This document shows, piece after piece, positions 15,204 through 23,238 of a stretch of 28,396 nucleotides of DNA. How positions within the stretch are numbered: position 1 is the first letter of the stretch; every line of letters starts with the position of its first letter. The stretch is taken from the IMG/VR virus record IMGVR_UViG_3300035670_001020, positions 1 to 28,396 of that record; one strand, given 5' to 3'. The notes beneath the pieces were generated by a model that was given only the letters and a program-made list of their open reading frames with translations, did not search any database and was not told where the DNA came from. A program made the translations under genes and the position numbers. The DNA is from a virus.

Positions 15204-15428
15204 ATGAAAGCACTAATAGCAACTAATGAACAAAGAGAAACTGGCTACCGTGTTGCCGAGGTAGTACCACAAGAAACATTCCACGCAGATATGCCATTGT
15301 TCTGGATAGATTGTTCAGATGAGATTGTTGCGGATCGTTACTGGTTTAACCCTGAGAACAATCAATTCGTGAAGTTCCCAGAGCCAGAAACGACTCAACC
15401 GCAGACCCAAGGAACGCAAGACTTGTGA
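15204..15428 (+). CDS. Hypothetical tail-region protein
   Basis: A 74-residue protein from ATG 15204; an in-frame ATG at 15192 would add four residues, and neither start has a clear ribosome-binding site. It begins MKALIATNEQRETGYRVAEV, continues with MPLFWIDCSDEIVADRYWFN and ends in a Pro/Gln/Thr-rich tail. Small proteins of this shape are frequent between phage tail fibre genes. I cannot assign a function. It overlaps the next GTG start (GTGA). Confidence 0.6.
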   Translation: MKALIATNEQRETGYRVAEVVPQETFHADMPLFWIDCSDEIVADRYWFNPENNQFVKFPEPETTQPQTQGTQDL

Positions 15429-15703
15429 AGTCCATAAACCCGTCTCATTCTTTCACTTATGACGGGGCAACACTCAACATCTATTACGCGAACGCAGGCG
15501 AAGGTCTACCGAAACACGAACACAACTATTCTCATGCGACGATCTGCCTAGCTGGGCAATGCGTAATCAGGAAAGAAGGCAAAGAAAAAAGAATAGATAA
15601 GAACTCTGGTGCGTTTAATTTGCTCGCAAAAGAGTGGCATGAGATTGAGGCTTTGGTTGATAATACGGTATTCGTAAATGTCTTTTCGGAAGGCAAATCA
15701 TGA
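15425..15703 (+). CDS. Cupin-domain small protein
   Basis: A 92-residue single-domain cupin starting at GTG (overlap GTGA). Motif 1 is LPKHEHNYSHATICLAG: H31, H33 and H37 with Gly44; the usual Glu of the cupin motif is replaced by His. Motif 2 is seen as FNLLAKEWHEIEAL with H72. The histidines suggest a metal-binding beta barrel. Cupins range from sugar isomerases to simple binding proteins, so the reaction cannot be read from this. It lies among tail adhesin genes and overlaps the next start, so it is expressed with them. A virion or fibre-processing role is conceivable. Confidence 0.72.
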   Translation: MKSINPSHSFTYDGATLNIYYANAGEGLPKHEHNYSHATICLAGQCVIRKEGKEKRIDKNSGAFNLLAKEWHEIEALVDNTVFVNVFSEGKS

Positions 15704-16038
15704 GTTACCCAAGCCTGCCAGAGTTCAAACGGGGTGATACCTTTGCCCTGACTTGCACCTATAAGACAGATGGAGTCCCGACCTCTATAACGGGCTATAC
15801 CATCCGTTCCCAGATTCGGCAGACCAATAAGACATTGGTAGCCACGCTGACCGCAACACCCGCAAACCAGTCTACAGACCCGGGCGTTTTTACTCTTGCT
15901 CCTGATACCAGCACAGAAGACTGGCCAGTCGAGACTCTCGTTTGTGACATAGAGATAACCCAGAGCGGCGTTATCCGCAGCACGAATACCTTTGCGGTTC
16001 CGATTGTCAGAGACATAACCTTGCCAGCGGGGTCGTGA
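15700..16038 (+). CDS. Small beta-rich tail-fibre-associated protein
   Basis: A 112-residue protein, ATG overlapping the cupin stop (ATGA). The pattern [48 protein letters not shown] and [14 protein letters not shown] is a single immunoglobulin-like or BppU-like beta sandwich. This type of small protein is widespread in phage tail loci next to collagen-like fibres. It probably forms a baseplate or fibre-attachment unit, by position only. Its stop overlaps the next gene (GTGATG). Confidence 0.65.
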   Translation: MSYPSLPEFKRGDTFALTCTYKTDGVPTSITGYTIRSQIRQTNKTLVATLTATPANQSTDPGVFTLAPDTSTEDWPVETLVCDIEITQSGVIRSTNTFAVPIVRDITLPAGS

Positions 16039-18107
16039 TGAATACCATCGAGATACAACAACAGAACACCGAGCTAACGGTAGAACTGGGATTAAATGGC
16101 GCACCAGGACCCACCGGACCCACAGGCGCAATTGGACCCACAGGGCCTACCGGACCTCAAGGGCCAACCGGACCCACGGGAGCCGCGTCTACTGTTCCAG
16201 GTCCTACAGGCTCACAGGGTCCTACAGGGCCAACTGGACCGACAGGGCCTACGGGTGCAGCCTCTACAATCCCAGGGCCAACAGGACCCCAAGGATTAAC
16301 TGGGCCAACTGGACCGACGGGACCACAAGGAATCGCAGGTCCTACTGGACCACAAGGTCTAACAGGTCCGACAGGTCCGCAAGGAGCGACGGGTTTAACT
16401 GGCCCAACGGGGCCTACAGGCGCAGCGAGTACCGTCCCTGGTCCTACTGGCCCGACTGGTCCGCAAGGGGCAACTGGACCTACTGGCGCACAAGGACCTA
16501 CAGGAGCAGCCTCGACAGTTCCAGGGCCTACGGGACCTGCTGGGGCAACAGGTGCGGCTGGGCCTACTGGTCCGACTGGACCTGCTTCTACCGTACCAGG
16601 ACCGACCGGACCCGCAGGCTCGACTGGACCTACAGGACCAGCGGGAGCAGTTGGTGCAACTGGACCTACTGGGCCAGCAGGACCTACGGGGTTACAGGGT
16701 CCGACGGGGTTACAAGGTCCCACAGGTGTAGCAGGACCGACGGGCGCAACCGGACCCACAGGACCGGCAGGACCAGGCTTACCTACTGGTGGATTGCCTG
16801 GTGAGTATCTCGTTAAGAATACAAGCACCAACTATGACTTAATCTGGACGGATCGCGCTCACGCAAGCATTCTTAAAGGCTATTGCAAGAACGTCTCTGG
16901 TGGATCATTGCAGAAGGGTACGCCGGTTTATCAGGTCGGGATTGCTGGCTCTGGGTTCACCATAGAGGTAGACGCGGCAGACGCTTCTGATCCTGCCAAA
17001 ATGCCTTGCATCGGTATTCTCGGAGAGGCTCTAGCAGATCAAGCCGAAGGCGAATTAATCCTTCTGGGTGAAATCCAAGGCGTAGCAACCACAGGCTTTA
17101 CTGCTGGCGACGATATTTATGTCGCCTCTGGTGGCGGATATACCAATGTCATGCCGACCGCGACAGGTATTGAGGTTCAGTATCTTGGGATCGTTACCAA
17201 GATCGACAACACTAATGGCGGCGGCTATGTCTTAGGGACAGGCCAGAACGAGACCTTCCGCTATAACTCTACGGTCAGCGGATTTCAGGGCTGGAACGGC
17301 ACAGGCTGGGCGACTATCGGCGCACAGGGACCTACAGGACCAACAGGACCACAAGGGCCTACTGGCGCAGCAAGTACGGTTCCAGGGCCTACGGGTCCAG
17401 CCGGTCCGACTGGTGCTGCGAGTACAGTTCCAGGGCCAACAGGTCCAACAGGTCCAGCGGGTCCTACGGGACCACAGGCAACAGGCTCGGTCACTTCTGT
17501 AGCGATGACCGTCCCGACGGGTTTAAGCGTAACTGGTACGCCCATTACCACAAGCGGGACACTGGCGGTCTCCCTGCAAAGCGGGTATTCAATCCCAACA
17601 ACTGCAAGCCAATCTAATTGGGATACGGCATACACAGACCGACTTAAATGGGATGGTGGCGCAACAGGCTTAAATGCTTCGACTGCCAGAACGTCTTTAA
17701 GCCTAGTGGTTGGTACGGATGTCCAAGCCTATGACGCAGACACAGCGAAGCTCGATGTCGCTCAGTCATGGACAGCGCAACAAACTTTCAAAGAATTAAA
17801 GGATACGGTCTACACCATTTCAGATGGCGCAGGATTCGAGATTGATCCTGCGAATGGATCTATTCAGATCGTTACGTTAGGAGCCGCAAGAACTCCTGCC
17901 GCGACTAACTTTGAGGCTGGCCAGGTGGTGCTGCTTGGTATTGATGACGGTACTGCCTACACAATCACTTGGACAACAGTAAACCCGACCTGGGTCAAAG
18001 CTGGCGGTACTGCTACTGCCCCGACACTAGCTACCTCTGGCTATACTTGGATTTTGTTTTACAAGGTCGGCTCTACGATCTACGGTACTGAGGTCGGTTC
18101 TCCATGA
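16038..18107 (+). CDS. Collagen-like tail fibre protein
   Basis: About 689 residues. ATG 16038 is preferred, with GGGG five bases upstream; GTG 16035 is an alternative. A short N-terminal attachment segment ([18 protein letters not shown]) leads into a Gly-X-Y tract of ~227 residues dominated by [10 protein letters not shown] globular domain follows (from [14 protein letters not shown] to about [19 protein letters not shown]), then a second ~54-residue Gly-X-Y tract and a C-terminal ~210-residue region. That region contains [17 protein letters not shown] and SWTAQQTF, typical of phage fibres. Gly-X-Y tracts form trimeric stalks. AASTVP-like interruptions recur seven times and may act as hinges. 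The globular parts are probable receptor-contact or trimerisation domains. Confidence 0.85.
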   Translation: MNTIEIQQQNTELTVELGLNGAPGPTGPTGAIGPTGPTGPQGPTGPTGAASTVPGPTGSQGPTGPTGPTGPTGAASTIPGPTGPQGLTGPTGPTGPQGIAGPTGPQGLTGPTGPQGATGLTGPTGPTGAASTVPGPTGPTGPQGATGPTGAQGPTGAASTVPGPTGPAGATGAAGPTGPTGPASTVPGPTGPAGSTGPTGPAGAVGATGPTGPAGPTGLQGPTGLQGPTGVAGPTGATGPTGPAGPGLPTGGLPGEYLVKNTSTNYDLIWTDRAHASILKGYCKNVSGGSLQKGTPVYQVGIAGSGFTIEVDAADASDPAKMPCIGILGEALADQAEGELILLGEIQGVATTGFTAGDDIYVASGGGYTNVMPTATGIEVQYLGIVTKIDNTNGGGYVLGTGQNETFRYNSTVSGFQGWNGTGWATIGAQGPTGPTGPQGPTGAASTVPGPTGPAGPTGAASTVPGPTGPTGPAGPTGPQATGSVTSVAMTVPTGLSVTGTPITTSGTLAVSLQSGYSIPTTASQSNWDTAYTDRLKWDGGATGLNASTARTSLSLVVGTDVQAYDADTAKLDVAQSWTAQQTFKELKDTVYTISDGAGFEIDPANGSIQIVTLGAARTPAATNFEAGQVVLLGIDDGTAYTITWTTVNPTWVKAGGTATAPTLATSGYTWILFYKVGSTIYGTEVGSP
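16098..16778 (+). repeat. Collagen-like Gly-X-Y coding repeat, tract 1
   Basis: About 227 codons of Gly-X-Y, mostly GPT, GPQ and GPA, interrupted five times by AASTVP, AASTIP or PASTVP blocks. Synonymous codons vary from unit to unit (GGA, GGT, GGG, GGC), so the DNA repeat is imperfect although the protein repeat is strong. Confidence 0.9.
17319..17480 (+). repeat. Collagen-like Gly-X-Y coding repeat, tract 2
   Basis: A second, shorter tract of about 54 codons with the same GPT/GPQ/GPA units and two further AASTVP interruptions. It separates the central globular domain from the C-terminal domain of the fibre. Confidence 0.88.
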
Positions 18108-19684
18108 ACGTATTAAAGATTGCGGCTAGGGGTTCCGCACCTTCTGGCCCTCCAAATGCTTGGGACTTAGCTTTTGCAAGACTAAAACCAATAAGCGCCT
18201 ATGCCGGAGATGTAACGAAAGCGTTTTATACAGGCAAGTCGTTTGCAACATCTTTGACGGGTAACACCGGCTTATATTTCAAAGATGATGGAACGAAGAT
18301 GTACATTTGCGACAATGGTATTGATGGCGTTCGGCAATTTTCTTTGTCAACTGCGTGGGATGTTACGACTGCATCTGTTGATTCAACCCTGTCTGTTTCT
18401 GCTCAGTCTTCAAACCCAAGAAGTTTGTATTTTTCTCCTGACGGGACAAGGCTTTATCTTGTTGATGTTACTAACGACGAGATTGAACAATACTCTTTGT
18501 CTACAGCGTGGGATGTAAGCACTGGTAGCCATGTTAGAGCGTTTAGTGTATCTGCCCAAGAGACCTCTCCATCTGGTGTCGCCTTCAAAACAGACGGCAC
18601 AAAGATGTATGTCGTTGGTCAATCTGGTGACGATGTTAATGAGTACGATTTATCTACTGCATGGGATATAAGCACCGCAAGTTACTTGCAAAACTTTAGC
18701 GTTGCATCACAAGAGACTGGTCCTGTCGATATAAAGTTTTCAAGCGACGGCACAAAAATGTATGTTGGCGGTTCGTCTGGGGTGGATATAAATTACTACA
18801 CATTAAGCACCGCATGGAATGTCACTACTGCAAGTTTTGTTGGTTCAATTGCTACAGGCGACTCAGGTCAACTTGCCCATTTTGTGCGAGACGATGGTTT
18901 GTATATGTGGACTTGCGGATCAACCTTAGACACGGTTAGGCAGTTTGTTTTTGGAGATCGGTTTACTGTGTCTACCCAAGAGACGAATCCAGAAGGAATG
19001 TTTTTCAAGCCGGACGGAACAAAGATGTACATAATTGGCAGGGCTGGTGATGATGTTAATGAATATGATCTATCAACAGCATGGCTAGTTTCTTCCGCAT
19101 CTTTTGTTCAAAGTTTTTCTATATCAGCAAAAGAAACCGACGCATTTGGATTGTTTTTCAAGCCAGACGGTACTGAGATGTATATTACTGGGATCGTTTC
19201 TGACTCTGTTCATCAATACTCTTTGTCTTCTGCTTGGGATGTAAGCACCGCTTCTTTTACTCGCAGTTTTTCAGTTTCCGCAAAAGAGACCGCTCCAGAA
19301 GATGTATTTTTCAAAGACGATGGTACAAAAATGTATATCATTGGATCGGATAGTGATTCAACACATGAATACACTTTGTCAACAGCTTGGGACATTTCAA
19401 CAGCATCTTTTGCTAGCACCTTTTCTGTATCTTCTCAAGATACAACTCCGCAAGGGATGTTTATTGGCGATGGCGGTTCTAAGTTATATGTTGCCGGTGA
19501 CGTTGGTGATGATATAAATGAATATACATTATCTACGCCCTGGGATATTTCGACAGCAAGTTATGTTCAGAACCTCCCTGTTTTGGCTTTTACAAGCCCA
19601 GCATCAATATACTTTGCAGATGGGTCTTTATTTTTTGTGTTATCTGCTGACGGTGACGCAGTATATACTTTCGAGATCTCGTAA
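18104..19684 (+). CDS. Repeat protein, probable beta-propeller tail adhesin
   Basis: A 526-residue protein, ATG overlapping the fibre stop (ATGA). After ~40 residues it consists of about ten repeats of ~50 residues. The core consensus is F-S-V-S-A-x-E-T-x-P, then F-x-x-DGTKMY, then a Gly/Asp loop, then LSTAWD-[IV]-STAS. Repeat five is degenerate and lacks the LSTAWD element; repeat ten is cut short at the C-terminus. The DGTKMYV strand with an xxY-x-LSTAWD strand is typical of NHL/YVTN-like propeller blades. It follows the collagen-like fibre, so a receptor-binding or glycan-binding head is likely. Its DNA looks more AT-rich than the capsid genes, suggesting separate acquisition. Confidence 0.75.
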   Translation: MNVLKIAARGSAPSGPPNAWDLAFARLKPISAYAGDVTKAFYTGKSFATSLTGNTGLYFKDDGTKMYICDNGIDGVRQFSLSTAWDVTTASVDSTLSVSAQSSNPRSLYFSPDGTRLYLVDVTNDEIEQYSLSTAWDVSTGSHVRAFSVSAQETSPSGVAFKTDGTKMYVVGQSGDDVNEYDLSTAWDISTASYLQNFSVASQETGPVDIKFSSDGTKMYVGGSSGVDINYYTLSTAWNVTTASFVGSIATGDSGQLAHFVRDDGLYMWTCGSTLDTVRQFVFGDRFTVSTQETNPEGMFFKPDGTKMYIIGRAGDDVNEYDLSTAWLVSSASFVQSFSISAKETDAFGLFFKPDGTEMYITGIVSDSVHQYSLSSAWDVSTASFTRSFSVSAKETAPEDVFFKDDGTKMYIIGSDSDSTHEYTLSTAWDISTASFASTFSVSSQDTTPQGMFIGDGGSKLYVAGDVGDDINEYTLSTPWDISTASYVQNLPVLAFTSPASIYFADGSLFFVLSADGDAVYTFEIS

Positions 19685-19693
19685 AGGAAAACC

Positions 19694-20152
19694 ATGTACG
19701 CCTTAATCACAAACGGCATCGCAACCAAGTTCACATACACGATTGGCGATCTGCGCCGTGACAATCCGCAAGTATCTTTTCCCAAGATAATACCGCCAGA
19801 AATTCTTGCAGCTTATGGCATGGTCGAGGTACAGACTCAGGCCACGCCAGACTATAACCCTGCAACGCAGCGAGTACAAACTTCTTATATGCCTGAGTTA
19901 GTCGATGGTGTATGGACGATGACCAAGACTGTGGTCGATAAAGATGCAGACCAGATTGCTGCTGATACTGCGAGCAAGTCTGTGGAGATTCGCAACAAGC
20001 GTAATGAACTCTTGTCTGACAGCGACTGGACACAAGTCTTAGATGCGCCTGTAGATCGCACGACCTGGGCGAATTATCGTCAGGCATTGCGAGACATTAC
20101 AGACCAAGCGGGTTTTCCTTTTTCTGTTGTATGGCCTAGCCAGCCGACTTGA
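19694..20152 (+). CDS. Tail fibre assembly-type protein (Phage_tail_APC-like C-terminus)
   Basis: A 152-residue protein with AAGGA before its ATG, nine bases after the repeat protein stop. The C-terminal ~55 residues (RNELLSDSDWTQVLDAPVDR, then WANYRQALRDITDQAGFP and WPSQP) are the hallmark of phage tail assembly chaperone-type C-terminal domains that accompany tail fibre genes. The N-terminal half (MYALITNGIATKFTYTIGDL) is a small domain often fused to it. It probably assists folding or attachment of the preceding fibre proteins. Confidence 0.8.
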   Translation: MYALITNGIATKFTYTIGDLRRDNPQVSFPKIIPPEILAAYGMVEVQTQATPDYNPATQRVQTSYMPELVDGVWTMTKTVVDKDADQIAADTASKSVEIRNKRNELLSDSDWTQVLDAPVDRTTWANYRQALRDITDQAGFPFSVVWPSQPT

Positions 20153-20181
20153 TAGAATAGAACCTCTTACATGGGGGTTTT

Positions 20182-20826
20182 ATGACTACAAGCACAGGGG
20201 ATGGTGGTAAGCCGTATACAGTAGCAATCGTCGCAATGGGTCCGAGCCGAGAGGACTACATAAAGGAATGTATAGCGCGATCTTCTCGGTTCCAGGTAGC
20301 AGATGAGACCTGGGCGATAAATGCGATGGGCGGGATCATTCAGCATGACCGGCTTTTCGTTATGGATGACTTGCCTTATTTCGCAAAGGTAAGCAGATCG
20401 GAGAACCCTGGACTTGTCGGATATTCCGACTGGTTGCACAAGCATCCTGGTCCGATATATGCCCAGCGAGCCTATCCTGAGTTTCCTGGCGCGGTTGCCT
20501 ACCCGCTAGAGGAAGTCCTAAACACGGTCAAGTATCCGTACATCAACAACACGACGGTGTACGCGATCCTGTACGCGATCTATCTTGGGGTGAAGCACAT
20601 CAAGCTCTATGGCATGGACTTCACCTATGCCAACAACAAGGGCTTTGCGGAGGCCGGTAGAGCCTGCGTCGAGCATTGGCTAAGAGATGCTATCTGGCGC
20701 GGCATAAAGGTCACTATTGCCCCATCATCTACCCTTATGGACCAGATGCAAAACCGTCCGTTGTATGGCTACAGTACGCCGCCGAAGATTACCTATACAG
20801 ACGGGAAGTACAAGGTCGAACAATAG
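20182..20826 (+). CDS. MptE/DUF115-like or sialyltransferase-like protein
   Basis: A 214-residue protein with GGGGG ahead of its ATG. It begins with a Rossmann-type strand and loop (VAIVAMGPSREDY, 14-26). At ~118-149 it has YPYINNTTVYAILYAIYLG followed by VKHIKLYGMDFTYA. The LYGMDF motif after a helix resembles DUF115/MptE-like proteins and GT29/GT42-type sialyltransferase folds. DUF115 relatives are linked to nonulosonic acid transfer to flagella in some bacteria. Here, with three transferase-like genes and an epimerase in the same window, a glycan role is plausible but not shown. No membrane segment is visible. Confidence 0.62.
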   Translation: MTTSTGDGGKPYTVAIVAMGPSREDYIKECIARSSRFQVADETWAINAMGGIIQHDRLFVMDDLPYFAKVSRSENPGLVGYSDWLHKHPGPIYAQRAYPEFPGAVAYPLEEVLNTVKYPYINNTTVYAILYAIYLGVKHIKLYGMDFTYANNKGFAEAGRACVEHWLRDAIWRGIKVTIAPSSTLMDQMQNRPLYGYSTPPKITYTDGKYKVEQ

Positions 20827-20827
20827 T

Positions 20828-20855
20828 TTGCCTGTAATACTTAATGATTTACTAT
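20828..20855 (+). promoter_or_regulatory. Weak candidate promoter before the lysis block
   Basis: TTGCCT (20828-20833), a 16-base spacer and TACTAT (20850-20855) lie in the 59-base gap upstream of the first lysis-region gene. Matches are 4/6 and 4/6, so this could be chance; read-through from the late operon is the alternative. Confidence 0.2.
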
Positions 20856-20885
20856 CTGGGCAGTCTTTTTCCCAGAGGGTGTCGT

Positions 20886-21155
20886 ATGGAATGGCAAACG
20901 GTCATCAACATCGCGCTAGGCACGATGATGTCTCTAATAGGTTGGTTTGCCAGAGAGATCTGGGAGACCATAAAGGATCTGCGTAAAGAGATCCGAGACC
21001 TAGATCAGAAGATGCACCAAGACTTTGTGCGGCGCGATGATTTCAAAGATGCGATGGCCGACCATAAGCGAGATATGCAGCGAGGTTTCGATGAGGTCAA
21101 AGAGCTTATCGGCGCTCTTTTCAAACGGCTTGAACAGAAGCAAGATCGGTCATGA
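20886..21155 (+). CDS. Small membrane-anchored coiled-coil protein of the lysis block
   Basis: An 89-residue protein. ATG 20886 has AGAGGG upstream; an in-frame ATG at 20844 would add 14 residues without a ribosome-binding site. One membrane segment (residues ~5-22, VINIALGTMMSLIGWFA) is followed by a charged helix with heptad spacing (KDLRKEIRDLDQKM, then GFDEVKELIGALFKRLEQK). The layout is like XhlA-type haemolysin/holin-associated proteins. It lies three genes before the endolysin, so a lysis accessory role is inferred. Confidence 0.65.
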   Translation: MEWQTVINIALGTMMSLIGWFAREIWETIKDLRKEIRDLDQKMHQDFVRRDDFKDAMADHKRDMQRGFDEVKELIGALFKRLEQKQDRS

Positions 21156-21158
21156 ACC

Positions 21159-21623
21159 ATGCTCGTCGAACTTGCGGCGGCCAATGCCGCGTTCGCAGTC
21201 ATCAAAGAGGCGATTGCTAACTCTGGTGAGATTGCTAGTGCAGCCCGTTCTGTTATTGATTGGTTCAACGCAAAGAATGATCTACAGAAGAAGGTTGAAG
21301 AAAAGCCCCCAGATCAGCGAAGTGACCTTGAAGAATTTTTCGCTCTTGAGGAACTCAAACGACAGCAGCAAGAGTTAAAAGAACTGATGATCTACAAAGG
21401 CCGACCTGGTCTTTGGAATGACTGGCTAGAGTTCCAAGTAAAGGCTAGGCAGTCTCGAGAAGCAATAGAGCGCGAAAGAATAAGAGCCGCAGCGGAGAAG
21501 AAAAAGAAACGCGGCGAACTACTAGAACAGATCCTGCTAGGCTTTTGGCTAACGGTCCTCGGCTTAGTATTGGCTGGCATTATTATGGGCGCGGTCTGGC
21601 TCTATACGAAAGGCAAAATATGA
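21159..21623 (+). CDS. Hypothetical protein with C-terminal membrane anchor
   Basis: A 154-residue protein. The N-terminus (LVELAAANAAFAVIKEAIAN) is an Ala-rich helix that may insert weakly. The middle is charged coiled coil (EEFFALEELKRQQQELKELM; REAIERERIRAAAEKKKKRG). The C-terminus has a clear membrane segment (residues ~124-149, ILLGFWLTVLGLVLAGIIMG). It is tail-anchored, which is unusual for a holin but seen in phage lysis clusters. It overlaps the holin start (ATGA). Function unknown; its position points to lysis or its regulation. Confidence 0.65.
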   Translation: MLVELAAANAAFAVIKEAIANSGEIASAARSVIDWFNAKNDLQKKVEEKPPDQRSDLEEFFALEELKRQQQELKELMIYKGRPGLWNDWLEFQVKARQSREAIERERIRAAAEKKKKRGELLEQILLGFWLTVLGLVLAGIIMGAVWLYTKGKI

Positions 21624-22108
21624 TTACGCTCCTTACGACTCTTGTCTCCTTCTTGGCTGGTGGTCTGCCCAAGATCCTTGATTTCTTCCAAGACCGGCAA
21701 GATAAGGCGCACGAATTGAACCTTGCCAAGATGCAGACCGAGCGAGAGCTTGCCCTAGCCGCCCAAGGCTTTGCCGCGCAAGCAAGGATAGAAGAGATCC
21801 GAACGGATCAGGTCGCCATACAAGCCCAGTCGGACACGATACAAGCAGCCCTGGCGCACGACGCAAAGATCGGAGAAGGCGCATCGCAATGGGTCGTTAA
21901 TCTGCGCTCGAGCGTTCGTCCCATCGTGACCTACATCTTTGTGCTTGAGCTTGTGCTCATCAACTTCTTAGCGATGTGGTGGGCCATTCGTTCTGGCGTA
22001 GATTTCACGACCGCCTTGGCTCTCGTCTTTACGGATGAGGAAATGCAGATCGTGAGTTCTATTGTCGCGTTCTGGTTCGGAACTCAAGCCTTTGCGAAGT
22101 CGAGATGA
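21620..22108 (+). CDS. Holin, GTA-type with three membrane segments
   Basis: A 162-residue protein from the ATG overlapping the previous stop; a longer frame from 21545 lies inside that gene. The N-terminal hydrophobic segment (ITLLTTLVSFLAGGLPKIL) is followed by a long charged helix (ELNLAKMQTERELALAAQGF). Two further membrane segments come at ~97-118 (SVRPIVTYIFVLELVLINFL) and ~140-157 (IVSSIVAFWFGTQAF). This arrangement and the RSSVRPIVTY motif match the family of three-TM holins first noted for gene transfer agent release. It should permeabilise the inner membrane so that the adjacent endolysin reaches peptidoglycan. Confidence 0.85.
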   Translation: MITLLTTLVSFLAGGLPKILDFFQDRQDKAHELNLAKMQTERELALAAQGFAAQARIEEIRTDQVAIQAQSDTIQAALAHDAKIGEGASQWVVNLRSSVRPIVTYIFVLELVLINFLAMWWAIRSGVDFTTALALVFTDEEMQIVSSIVAFWFGTQAFAKSR

Positions 22109-22599
22109 GCCGCCTACTACCGGAGGCAATCGAGAAGATGAAGCACCACGAAGGGGTGCGGCAGAAGCCTTATTTATGTCCAGCGCATATCTGGACGGTA
22201 GGTGTCGGTCATGTGTTGTATCAGGACCAGATCAAGCTGCCAATGATTCGCAAGGATCAGGAGATGATCCGGCGGGAATACAAACTACAACCAGGCGACG
22301 ACCGCGTTTGGTCGATGACAGAGGTGGACGAGTTACTTGAAAAAGACCTTGCTCATTTTGTTCGCGGGGTGGATCGACTTTGCCCTCTTACTACTGATGG
22401 CCAAAAATCTGCTCTCGTTTCCTTCGCATTTAATGTGGGGCTTGGCAATCTGCAACGCAGTTCTATTCGTATGCGCCATAACCGCAGAGATTACGACGGT
22501 GCGGCAGAGGCGTTTATGATGTGGACGAAAGCCGCAGGAAAAGTATTGCCTGGTCTAGTGCGCCGCCGAGAGGATGAGCGTAGACTGTACTTGTCATGA
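22105..22599 (+). CDS. Endolysin, GH24 T4-type lysozyme (Asp-to-Cys active site)
   Basis: A 164-residue lysozyme overlapping the holin stop (ATGA). The catalytic pattern of the family is E-x8-D/C-x5-T. Here Glu16 (KHHEGVRQ), Cys25 (YLCPAHIW) and Thr31 (TVGVGH) occupy those positions, so this is the Cys variant. SALVSFAFNVGLGNLQRSS and MMWTKAAGKVLPGLVRRRED are the conserved C-terminal lobe motifs (usual NxG and W-x-GL-x-RR). No signal peptide or SAR segment is present, so it needs the holin to reach the periplasm. It cleaves the N-acetylmuramic acid to N-acetylglucosamine bond. Confidence 0.92.
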   Translation: MSRLLPEAIEKMKHHEGVRQKPYLCPAHIWTVGVGHVLYQDQIKLPMIRKDQEMIRREYKLQPGDDRVWSMTEVDELLEKDLAHFVRGVDRLCPLTTDGQKSALVSFAFNVGLGNLQRSSIRMRHNRRDYDGAAEAFMMWTKAAGKVLPGLVRRREDERRLYLS

Positions 22600-22626
22600 T
22601 TACCTCCCCTCCCTGTCACAAGGGTT

Positions 22627-22655
22627 AGCCCCACCTAAGCGTGGGGCTTTTTTTT
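22627..22655 (+). terminator. Rho-independent terminator of the late operon
   Basis: AGCCCCAC (22627-22634), loop CTAAGC, GTGGGGCT (22641-22648), then a run of eight T residues (22648-22655). It is a perfect 8-bp stem placed 27 bases after the endolysin stop, ending plus-strand transcription before the leftward genes. Confidence 0.93.
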
Positions 22656-22659
22656 AGGG

Positions 22660-22714
22660 TTCCTGACCGGCGTTGTCATCGAAACAACCGGCTCTCACCG
22701 ATACCGGCCAGGAA
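22660..22714. repeat. Nested inverted repeat at the convergent gene junction
   Basis: Outer arms TTCCTGACCGG (22660-22670) and CCGGCCAGGAA (22704-22714) pair with one mismatch. Inside, GTTGT and ACAAC flank CATCGAA to form a second small hairpin. The element lies between the late terminator and the SSB stop. There is no T run on the leftward side, so a simple intrinsic terminator for the leftward operon is not evident; it may still stall or protect that transcript's end. Confidence 0.6.
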
Positions 22715-22717
22715 GTC

Positions 22718-23125
22718 TTAGAACGCTGGATCGTCTTCGTATTGCCCGCCAGAAGCCCGCGCATAGTCCTGGGCGGTGTCTTTGCTACCACTACCTTCTG
22801 GTTTACCCAAGAGCGTTAAACGGCCAACCACGATTTCCGTAGAGTAGCGGTCATTACCTTCTTTGTCTTGGTACTTAGTAGTTCTGATTGACCCCTCTAT
22901 GTGGATCTGGGAACCCTTCTTAACATAGTTCTGCGCGACCTCTGCGGCTTGGTTAAAGGCCACGATCTTATGCCATTCCGTGTGCTCTTTCCGATCCGAT
23001 CCTTTGCCTGAGAAGCTCGAGGTGGCCACGGACATATTGGCAACGGGCGTCCCGTCAGAGGTATGCCGAATCTCTGGGTCTTTTCCTAGTCTGCCCAAAA
23101 TGAAAACTTTATTTACTGAACTCAT
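22718..23125 (-). CDS. ssb: Single-stranded DNA-binding protein
   Basis: A 135-residue SSB. The OB-fold signatures are present: SVNKVFILGRLGKDPEIRHT, GTPVANMSVATS, HTEWHKIVAFNQAAEVAQNY, VKKGSQIHIEGSIRTTKYQD and YSTEIVVGRLTLLG. A short disordered linker leads to the acidic tip EDDPAF, like the DDDIPF tail that recruits partner proteins. AGGAGG precedes the ATG. It coats ssDNA in replication and in recombination with the annealing protein encoded at 27788. Its start overlaps the stop of the 38-residue membrane peptide, giving coupled translation. Confidence 0.95.
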   Translation of the reverse strand: MSSVNKVFILGRLGKDPEIRHTSDGTPVANMSVATSSFSGKGSDRKEHTEWHKIVAFNQAAEVAQNYVKKGSQIHIEGSIRTTKYQDKEGNDRYSTEIVVGRLTLLGKPEGSGSKDTAQDYARASGGQYEDDPAF

Positions 23126-23238
23126 TTATTCCTCCAAAACAATGCAACGATGCCACCAACAAAGAACCCGAACGCCATAGGCGCGAAGGCAAAGACGGCC
23201 ATCCAGAGAAGAATGGCCAAAGGCGTTTCCCAATCCAT
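23122..23238 (-). CDS. 38-residue membrane peptide
   Basis: A tiny gene exactly filling the space between the nuclease and SSB genes: its ATG overlaps the nuclease stop (TAATG) and its TGA overlaps the SSB ATG. It begins MDWETPLAILLWMAVFAFAP and continues MAFGFFVGGIVALFWRNK. It is therefore almost entirely hydrophobic with a positive C-terminus, probably one or two membrane passes. No family recognised. The double overlap, spacing and composition make it a real gene rather than noise. Confidence 0.7.
   Translation of the reverse strand: MDWETPLAILLWMAVFAFAPMAFGFFVGGIVALFWRNK

Noticed and set aside
15532-16131. 199-codon minus-strand frame across the cupin and small beta protein genes
   Set aside because: It crosses three well-supported overlapping plus-strand genes, has no ribosome-binding site and shows no recognisable family.
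16157-16831. 224-codon antisense frame rich in GPV repeats
   Set aside because: It is the mirror of the collagen-like tract: the complement of GGN-CCN-ACN also reads as Gly-Pro-Val. No start signal or independent evidence supports it.
18285-18518. Short plus-strand frames inside the repeat protein gene (also 19302-19517 and 19518-19706)
   Set aside because: They are alternative-frame readings of the repeats and share sequence only because the underlying DNA is repeated.
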